Shown piece after piece: positions 7,166-11,464 of a DNA stretch of 11,464 nucleotides (position 1 is its first letter; each line of letters starts with the position of its first letter). This DNA comes from an uncultured Eubacteriales bacterium (GTDB lineage Bacteria; Bacillota; Clostridia; Oscillospirales; Acutalibacteraceae). The DNA lies in the NCBI GenBank assembly GCA_934630995.1, contig CAKTXU010000021.1:1-11464 (forward strand). Direction: 5' to 3'. A program made the translations under genes and the position numbers. The notes below the pieces were generated by a model, which ran no database searches, was not told the origin of the DNA, and saw only the letters and a list, made by a program, of their open reading frames with translations.

Positions 7166-8536
7166 CTATTTATATTTCTTAATCCGCTTCATCTTGCGGC
7201 GCTTGCGTTTGCGATTGTGGATAATATTCAGGACAATATAGCCGATGAGCAGCACGGCCAGCAAAATGAGCGCCCCGAAAAACCACGGGGAGGTGAGAAA
7301 GGCCTTGACCTTGGCCCACACCACCAGCACCTGGCTGGCCTCGATGGATTCCGCCGCGACCAGTTCTACCTCGCCAATTTTTTCATTTAAATTGATATAC
7401 AGCTCGACCTTGCCGTAAACCGTCCCCTTTTCCACCGGCGCGTCCACCGAATCCTTGTATTTGATGATCTCCTTGCGGATGGCGGTGGAGGACATCTGCG
7501 CCTCCACCACGGTGGAGAAATCCTCCTTCGGGACCAGGGACACCTTGTCGGTTTCCCAGGCGAGGTTGACGGCCAGCTCTGCCGCGGGCTCGTTTTTATT
7601 CAGCACGGTTGTATAGGCAAAGGAGTTGAAGGCCCAGCGGTAGAGCATTCTGGTATCGTCGATATAGGTGGCGGCCCGGTTGCCGGAGGCGTCGGTGAGG
7701 GGGGTGTCCAGCACCACGGCGATATAATCATATCCGCTGTCCGACGCCAGGGAGACCATATTGCGGCCGGTTTCGGTGGTACCGGTCCGACCGAACACCA
7801 TGGGCTTATAATAGGAATCCCCCGACGTGGGGCGGATCATGTCGTTGAGATTGGGCAGCGTGCGCTCCTGCCCCCCGCTGACCGGATGCACGGTATACTG
7901 GGTCTGCTTGGCGATATTGAGGAATTTAGGGCTGTCCATCGCCTCCCGGGCGATGAGATACATATCCCGGGCGGAGACGTACTGCCCGGCCTGATCGGCG
8001 GCATGGACGTTGGTGAAATGGGTATTGGTGCAGCCCAGCGCCTCCGCTTTCTCGTTCATGCGGTCCACGAAGGCCTGATGACTTCCCGCCAGGGTCACGG
8101 CCAGCGTCACCGCGGCGCCGGCCGCGGTCTGAATGAAGGAGACATTGAGCAAATCCTTGATGGTCCAGGTTTCCTTGGCCTGATAATTCATGGTGGTGCC
8201 CAGGCCCGTTCCGGCGATCAGGTCGTATTTCGACTGGTCGTAGGTGCCGGTGGCGGTATCGATATCGATGCCTTTTTCCTCGATATAATCCAGCGCCACC
8301 AGGGTCACCATGACCCGCACCAGGGCGGAGGGCAGCACATGGGCGTCCGCGTTCCGTTCAAAAAGGACGATGTCCTTGTCCTTTTCCGTGCCCAGACAGA
8401 CGAGGACGGCCGATTTGGCGGTCAGCTCCTTGCCCTCCGGCAGCTCGTAAAGGGCGGCGGCGGGAAGGCTGGCGCCAAACAGGCTCACCACCAGGGCGGC
8501 CGCGATGAACAGGGCGAAAATTCTCATTTTTTTCAT
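7166..8536 (-). CDS. DacF-like S11 D-Ala-D-Ala carboxypeptidase homologue with all catalytic motifs lost (pseudoenzyme)
   Basis: 456 residues. An N-terminal signal sequence (about 1-28, AxA-like end) is followed by a penicillin-binding S11 domain (about 38-280), a beta-rich C-terminal domain (about 310-400), one membrane helix (419-438) and a very basic cytosolic tail, the usual clostridial DacF build. The fold is clear (for example LGCTNTHFTNVH, 168-178), but the active-site motifs are not. The SxxK position reads A71-L-V-R74, the SxN position T137-A-A139, and KTG reads R250-T-G252. The A71 to T137 distance of 66 equals the S44-S110 distance of E. coli PBP5, which supports the alignment. It should not form an acyl-enzyme, so a binding or scaffold role at the cell wall is inferred. 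Start: ATG at 8536, GGTGG 6 nt before it; a TTG at 8542 abuts that site. Single gene. Confidence 0.9.
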   Translation of the reverse strand: MKKMRIFALFIAAALVVSLFGASLPAAALYELPEGKELTAKSAVLVCLGTEKDKDIVLFERNADAHVLPSALVRVMVTLVALDYIEEKGIDIDTATGTYDQSKYDLIAGTGLGTTMNYQAKETWTIKDLLNVSFIQTAAGAAVTLAVTLAGSHQAFVDRMNEKAEALGCTNTHFTNVHAADQAGQYVSARDMYLIAREAMDSPKFLNIAKQTQYTVHPVSGGQERTLPNLNDMIRPTSGDSYYKPMVFGRTGTTETGRNMVSLASDSGYDYIAVVLDTPLTDASGNRAATYIDDTRMLYRWAFNSFAYTTVLNKNEPAAELAVNLAWETDKVSLVPKEDFSTVVEAQMSSTAIRKEIIKYKDSVDAPVEKGTVYGKVELYINLNEKIGEVELVAAESIEASQVLVVWAKVKAFLTSPWFFGALILLAVLLIGYIVLNIIHNRKRKRRKMKRIKKYK

Positions 8537-8604
8537 AGACAACCACCATTGTTTTGATATAATAGGAACGAAGCACTACATCTATCCTTGTCCGTTTCAA
8601 GGCT

Positions 8605-8613
8605 ATTATAACA
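8605..8613 (-). promoter_or_regulatory. Extended -10 promoter of the S11-protein gene
   Basis: On the minus strand this reads TGTTATAAT, a perfect -10 with the TGn extension. The -35 region at 17-18 bp is poor, as is common for extended -10 promoters. It predicts a leader of about 60 nt. I found no convincing plus-strand promoter for the metallophosphoesterase in the same 162-bp gap. Confidence 0.5.
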
Positions 8614-8698
8614 GGCGAGGGAGAATTTTCCTAGTAACAAGTTTGTCATCTGGCTCTCCGCCGCCAATTCCAACCGTCCGAAAGGAGCCGTGCCTCCC

Positions 8699-9382
8699 AT
8701 GATATACGTCACCGGCGACCTCCACGGGGATTTGTCCCGTTTTTCCGATCCGCGGATACGCCGTCTCAGAAAAGGCGACATCCTGATTGTCTGCGGCGAT
8801 TTCGGGTTTATCTGGTCCGGGTCGGGCAAGGAGCAGAAAATTCTGAAAAAGCTGGGCCGGCTCCCCTACGCCGTCCTTTTTGTGGACGGCTGCCATGAAA
8901 ATTTTGATTTGCTGCGGGACTATCCCGTCACCGATTGGAACGGCGGAAAGGCGCAGGTTATCGAGGGCGGGCTTGTCCACCTCCTGCGGGGGGAGATTTA
9001 CACCATCGACGGGTACCGCTTTTTCACCTTTGGCGGCGGAGAGAGCAATGAGAGTGAGCTTCGCCGGGACAGCGGCACCTGGTGGGAGGAGGAAATGCCC
9101 TCCGAGGAGGAGATGCGCGCCGGGCTCAGCCGGCTCGCGGAAAGCGGCAACCAGGTGGACTACATCGTCACCCATGAGCCCTCCGTCCGGGCCAGGGGCT
9201 ATCTGGCGGGGCGGGCCAAGCCGCTGGACGGGGTGAATATCTATCTCAATCAAATTGAGGAAAACGTCGCCTATAAACGCTGGTTTTTCGGCAGCCTTCA
9301 TATGGACAAGGCCATGAGCGGACGGCACGCCGCGGTTTTCCGGGAGGTGCTGCCCGTCGTCCGGGAGCACGCCCGGGGGTGA
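8699..9382 (+). CDS. Calcineurin-like metallophosphoesterase with altered metal-ligand motifs
   Basis: 227 residues, the whole being one metallophosphoesterase domain. Motifs in order: GDLHGD (D7, H9), CGDFG (D34), DGCHEN (64-68), THE (H159) and FGSLH (197-201). The order and the stretch CHENFDLLRDYPV match a common Bacillota family of stand-alone phosphoesterases, whose substrate is unknown to me. Two ligand positions differ from the usual motifs: GNHE is GCHE, with C65 in place of the metal-binding Asn, and GHxH is GSLH, with Ser199 in place of the first His. Activity may be reduced or metal preference changed. Start: ATG at 8699 with AAAGGAG 11 nt upstream; a GTG at 8690 lies too close to that site. 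Its stop is 6 bp from the stop of the convergent glycosylase. Confidence 0.88.
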   Translation: MIYVTGDLHGDLSRFSDPRIRRLRKGDILIVCGDFGFIWSGSGKEQKILKKLGRLPYAVLFVDGCHENFDLLRDYPVTDWNGGKAQVIEGGLVHLLRGEIYTIDGYRFFTFGGGESNESELRRDSGTWWEEEMPSEEEMRAGLSRLAESGNQVDYIVTHEPSVRARGYLAGRAKPLDGVNIYLNQIEENVAYKRWFFGSLHMDKAMSGRHAAVFREVLPVVREHARG

Positions 9383-9397
9383 GCGGCCTCACTCCGG
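9373..9397. terminator. Candidate shared hairpin over the two convergent stop codons
   Basis: Bases 9373-9383 can pair with 9388-9397 around a CGGC loop: ten pairs including one G-U, with one bulged G at 9375. It covers the stops of both the metallophosphoesterase (9380-9382) and the glycosylase (9389-9391). There is no U-tract on either side, so a terminator role is uncertain. Confidence 0.35.
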
Positions 9398-9976
9398 ATA
9401 GACGAGCTCCGTGTGTTCGCAGACCTCGCCTATCTTGTCCCGCAGGCCCAGGAAATCCTGAAACCAGTCCGGCTTCTGGGCCGCGCTGCGCAGAACGGCG
9501 GCAGGGTGGAAGGTTCCCATCATCCATATGCCGTCCTTTTGCATAAACTGCCCGTGCTGACGCGTGACCTTGAAGTCGGGAGAGATCATCCGCAGGGCCG
9601 CCACCCGGCCCAGACAGACCAGAATTTTTGGATGCAGCAAATCTATCTGTCCCTTGAGCCAGGCGGCGCAGGCATCCTGCTCCTCCGGCAGGGGATCCCG
9701 GTTCTGGGGAGGCCGGCACTTCACCATGTTGGCGATATAGATGTTTTTATCCCGGGACAGTCCGACCGCCGCCAGCATCTTGTCCAGCAGCTGACCGCCC
9801 CTGCCCACAAAGGGTTCCCCCTTTAAATCCTCGTTGGCCCCCGGCCCCTCTCCGATGAAGAGGATTTCCGCTTGCGTGCAGCCCACGCCGAACACCACGT
9901 TGGTGCGGGTTTCCGCCAGGGCGCACCTGCGGCACCCGAGGCAGTCCCGGCGCAGGGTTTCCCAATCCGCCGCCAT
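9389..9976 (-). CDS. Family 4 (Fe-S) uracil-DNA glycosylase
   Basis: 195 residues. It removes uracil from DNA to start base excision repair in the cytosol. The four [4Fe-4S] cysteines are in the expected pattern: C15 and C18 (CLGCRRCALAETRT) plus C87 (KCRPPQNR) and C103. The uracil-pocket motif GEGPGANEDLKGEPFVGRGG begins at 42, and the C-terminal motif FHPAAVLR (156-163) supplies the conserved His. Length and motif order are typical of bacterial and archaeal family 4 enzymes; some databases label them phage polymerase-related proteins. Start: ATG at 9976, with AAAGGGTGAGG just upstream. It is transcribed alone from a promoter that abuts that of pduL and runs tail-to-tail into the metallophosphoesterase. 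Functional link to dCMP deaminase (both deal with uracil in nucleotides) is only thematic. Confidence 0.94.
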   Translation of the reverse strand: MAADWETLRRDCLGCRRCALAETRTNVVFGVGCTQAEILFIGEGPGANEDLKGEPFVGRGGQLLDKMLAAVGLSRDKNIYIANMVKCRPPQNRDPLPEEQDACAAWLKGQIDLLHPKILVCLGRVAALRMISPDFKVTRQHGQFMQKDGIWMMGTFHPAAVLRSAAQKPDWFQDFLGLRDKIGEVCEHTELVYPE

Positions 9977-10008
9977 AACCTCACCCTTTCCGATGCATTG
10001 TCATGGAC

Positions 10009-10038
10009 AGTATAGCATATTTTCTCTTGAAAAAACAA
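10009..10038 (-). promoter_or_regulatory. Promoter of the uracil-DNA glycosylase gene
   Basis: On the minus strand, -35 TTGTTT (10033-10038) and -10 TATACT (10009-10014) with an 18-bp spacer. The -35 box abuts the -35 of the divergent pduL promoter. Confidence 0.55.
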
Positions 10039-10055
10039 CCGGCGCGCTGTACAAT
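10027..10055 (+). promoter_or_regulatory. Promoter of pduL
   Basis: -35 TTGAAA (10027-10032) and -10 TACAAT (10050-10055) with a 17-bp spacer, a near-consensus sigma-A promoter. The start near 10062 leaves a very short leader of about 24 nt before the ATG at 10086. Confidence 0.7.
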
Positions 10056-10085
10056 ATATTCCTGTGAAAGGATGTGCTGAAAGCC

Positions 10086-10661
10086 ATGAATCATCAAGTG
10101 TTGGTGGAAACCTCCGCCCGTCATCTCCATCTGTCCCAGGCCGACTTGGAAACCCTGTTCGGCAAAGGGTATCAGCTGACGAATAAGAAGGATTTGTCCC
10201 AGCCCGGCCAATTCGCCTGCGTGGAGCGGGTGGACGTGGTCGGCCCCAAGAAAACCCTGTCCGGCGTCACCATCCTCGGCCCGGTGCGTTCCGCCACCCA
10301 GGTCGAGCTGTCGCTGACCGATGCCCGCGCCATCGGCGTGGACGCCCCCATCCGGGAATCCGGCGATGTCGCCGGTTCCGGCTCCTGCCGCTTGGTGGGG
10401 CCCAAGGGGGAAATCGAGCTCAAGGAGGGCGTCATCGCCGCCAAGCGGCATATTCATATGACCCCCGCCGACGCCGAGGCCTTCGGCCTCAAGGATAAGG
10501 ACGAGGTCAGCGTGAAGATTGAGAGCCAGGGACGTGCCCTGACCTTTGACGACGTGGTGGTGCGGGTCAGCCCCAACTTCGCTCTGGCGATGCATATCGA
10601 TACCGACGAATCCAACGCCGCCTGCGCCGTCCCGGGCACCATGGGCACCGTCATCAAATAA
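10086..10661 (+). CDS. pduL: Phosphate propanoyltransferase (PduL-type phosphotransacylase)
   Basis: 191 residues. It interconverts acyl-CoA plus phosphate with acyl-phosphate plus CoA, working with an acetate/propionate kinase. Two PduL beta-barrel repeats carry the zinc motifs ARHLHLS (H13, H15) and KRHIHMTP (H122, H124), with AMHIDTDE (H170, E175) near the C-terminus. The N-terminus goes straight into VLVETSARH, with no amphipathic encapsulation peptide, and no microcompartment shell genes are nearby, so it is probably a cytosolic enzyme standing in for Pta. Start: ATG at 10086 agrees with family N-termini; the AAAGGA at 10067-10072 is 13 nt away, while a GTG at 10074 is too close to it. 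A near-consensus promoter precedes and a hairpin follows. No kinase gene is in the window. Confidence 0.94.
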   Translation: MNHQVLVETSARHLHLSQADLETLFGKGYQLTNKKDLSQPGQFACVERVDVVGPKKTLSGVTILGPVRSATQVELSLTDARAIGVDAPIRESGDVAGSGSCRLVGPKGEIELKEGVIAAKRHIHMTPADAEAFGLKDKDEVSVKIESQGRALTFDDVVVRVSPNFALAMHIDTDESNAACAVPGTMGTVIK

Positions 10662-10666
10662 GAACC

Positions 10667-10698
10667 AGGGCGGCCCGCAACAAGTGGCGGGCCGCCCT
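10667..10698 (+). terminator. Hairpin terminator after pduL
   Basis: A 12-bp perfect stem (AGGGCGGCCCGC and its reverse complement) with an 8-nt loop (10679-10686), starting 6 nt after the pduL stop and followed by only a short T-rich stretch TCTTTA. It separates pduL from the flavin reductase gene. Confidence 0.75.
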
Positions 10699-10787
10699 TC
10701 TTTACGGAAGCATAGGAAAAGGCCTTGCGGCATATACTGGTGTAATGGCCCGGGACTTCCGGATTCTACGAAAGGAATGATGTATTT

Positions 10788-11300
10788 ATGAGCAAATTCA
10801 TCGAGATCGATCCGCTGGAGCTGGAAGGCAACATATTCCGGGAAATCGGCAAGGACTGGATGCTCATCTCCGCGGGCAACGAGCAAGCCTTCAATACCAT
10901 GACCGCCAGCTGGGGCGGGATGGGCGTTCTGTGGAACGCCAACGTCACCTTTGCCTTTGTCCGTCCCTCCCGCTATACCTATGGGTTTCTTGAAAAGGAG
11001 AAGTATTATTCCCTCTCCTTTCCCGGCGCGGCAGGCCGCCGCGCCTTGCAAATCTGCGGCAGTAAATCCGGCCGGGATACCGACAAGACGGCCGAAGCGG
11101 GATTGACGCCCCTCTTCGACGCCCAGGCGCCCTATTTCGCGGAGGCGGAGTATTCCCTCGTCTGCCGTAAGCTGTATTATCAGGATCTGGATACCGCTCA
11201 TTGTCTCGATCCCACCCTGATGAGCAGCTATAAGGACGGAGACGTTCACCGGATGTACGTGGGGGAGATTGTGAAAATCCTCAAGCGGGTGGAGAAGTAA
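10788..11300 (+). CDS. Flavin reductase-like FMN-binding split-barrel protein
   Basis: 170 residues. The sequence FNTMTASWGGMGVLWNANVTF (35-55) and the following RPSRYTYGFLEKEKYYSLSF are typical of the flavin reductase-like domain, an FMN-binding split barrel found in NAD(P)H:flavin oxidoreductases and in many stand-alone anaerobe proteins. It most likely binds FMN in the cytosol and passes electrons to an unknown acceptor. Cysteines at 90, 126 and 139 show no metal-binding spacing. Start: ATG at 10788 with AAAGGA 11 nt upstream; two nearer ATGs (10777, 10780) are out of frame. A possible -10 TATACT (10733-10738) has no good -35. The gene lies after the pduL hairpin and is followed by its own hairpin, so it is probably monocistronic. 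Confidence 0.9.
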   Translation: MSKFIEIDPLELEGNIFREIGKDWMLISAGNEQAFNTMTASWGGMGVLWNANVTFAFVRPSRYTYGFLEKEKYYSLSFPGAAGRRALQICGSKSGRDTDKTAEAGLTPLFDAQAPYFAEAEYSLVCRKLYYQDLDTAHCLDPTLMSSYKDGDVHRMYVGEIVKILKRVEK

Positions 11301-11336
11301 CAATCAAGCACACATGAATATACTATCTATAATGAA

Positions 11337-11368
11337 CCAGCCGCCGGAAATACTTTTCCGGCGGCTGG
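11337..11368 (+). terminator. Perfect 14-bp hairpin after the flavin reductase gene
   Basis: CCAGCCGCCGGAAA and its exact reverse complement enclose a TACT loop (11351-11354), 36 nt after the stop. No U-tract follows on the plus strand; on the minus strand the stem is also not followed by T's. Probable transcript end. Confidence 0.65.
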
Positions 11369-11464
11369 AGACAGTCACTGAAGTATAGCGGAGGGAAGGG
11401 GAGTGTGAGGGGGAACCGTCAGGGTTCCCTCCTCGCGCAACAATTGACCGCCCGCAGGCGACAA
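11369..11464. other. Right-edge tail: GC-rich inverted repeat and possible minus-strand ORF end
   Basis: The tail holds a second, imperfect inverted repeat (GGGAACC at 11411-11417 with GGTTCCC at 11422-11428). On the minus strand a frame is open from the edge to a TGA at 11375-11377 (29 codons), starting LSPAGGQLLREEG. No plus-strand gene is visible. It could be the end of a gene outside the window or part of a dispersed repeat; the sequence is too short to tell. Confidence 0.3.

Noticed and set aside
6864..7241. Plus-strand open frame (125 codons) ending YDFIYEQILKGK and a hydrophobic tail
   Set aside because: The part around 7120-7165 looks protein-like, but the frame crosses the terminator, enters the convergent S11 gene and has no start signal. 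I treat it as chance.
7166..8536. Idea that the altered motifs of the S11 protein come from a frameshift or sequencing error
   Set aside because: The frame is continuous, the flanking residues align well around each changed motif, and the three changes are separate in-frame substitutions.
7886..8557. Plus-strand open frame (223 codons) opposite the S11 protein
   Set aside because: It is the antisense shadow of the signal peptide and catalytic-domain coding region; no ribosome-binding site or domain.
8606..9370. Minus-strand open frame (254 codons) opposite the metallophosphoesterase
   Set aside because: It is antisense to a gene whose motifs are readable throughout; no start signal.
9981..11303. 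Long minus-strand open frame (440 codons) opposite pduL and the flavin reductase gene
   Set aside because: It spans two strongly recognised genes and the hairpin between them; its Gly/His-rich translation has no domain.

Overview
The window (11,464 bp, GC-rich by eye) looks like chromosome of an anaerobic Gram-positive Clostridia member, most likely Oscillospirales/Ruminococcaceae-like. The reasons are lipobox proteins, strong AAAGGAGG ribosome-binding sites, frequent TTG/GTG starts, an Amidase_6 lipoprotein, a DacF-type S11 protein and a stand-alone PduL. The genus assignment is inference. I see no tRNA, rRNA, CRISPR array, insertion sequence or phage gene.

Layout. (1) Positions 1-3718, minus strand: a two-gene unit of a lipoprotein solute-binding protein followed 32 bp later by a membrane diguanylate cyclase with a large extracellular Cache-like sensor, cut by the left edge of the window. 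No ABC permease or ATPase is present, so the binding protein may be the ligand-sensing partner of the cyclase. (2) 4067-4813, plus: a PAP2/Aur1-like membrane phosphatase, ending in a perfect 15-bp hairpin. (3) 4878-6083, minus: an Amidase_6 lipoprotein convergent with PAP2. (4) 6345-6833, plus: dCMP deaminase with a good sigma-A promoter, followed by a doubtful zinc-ribbon ORF whose frame runs through an intrinsic terminator. (5) 7166-8536, minus: a DacF-like S11 protein in which all three catalytic motifs are altered (SxxK to AxxR, SxN to TxA, KTG to RTG), i.e. a probable pseudoenzyme. (6) 8699-9382, plus: a metallophosphoesterase with two substituted metal-ligand motifs, meeting tail-to-tail with (7) 9389-9976, minus: a family 4 Fe-S uracil-DNA glycosylase. 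(8) 10086-10661, plus: PduL phosphotransacylase, divergent from the glycosylase with abutting -35 boxes. (9) 10788-11300, plus: a flavin reductase-family protein. (10) 11301-11464: a hairpin and a non-coding or remnant tail.

Most genes are single transcription units with their own promoters and hairpins. Several act at the envelope (the solute-binding protein with the sensor cyclase, PAP2, Amidase_6, the dead carboxypeptidase); the rest are housekeeping (dCMP to dUMP, uracil repair, acyl-phosphate metabolism). The two points most worth following are the binding-protein/cyclase pair as a candidate c-di-GMP signalling module and the S11 pseudoenzyme.
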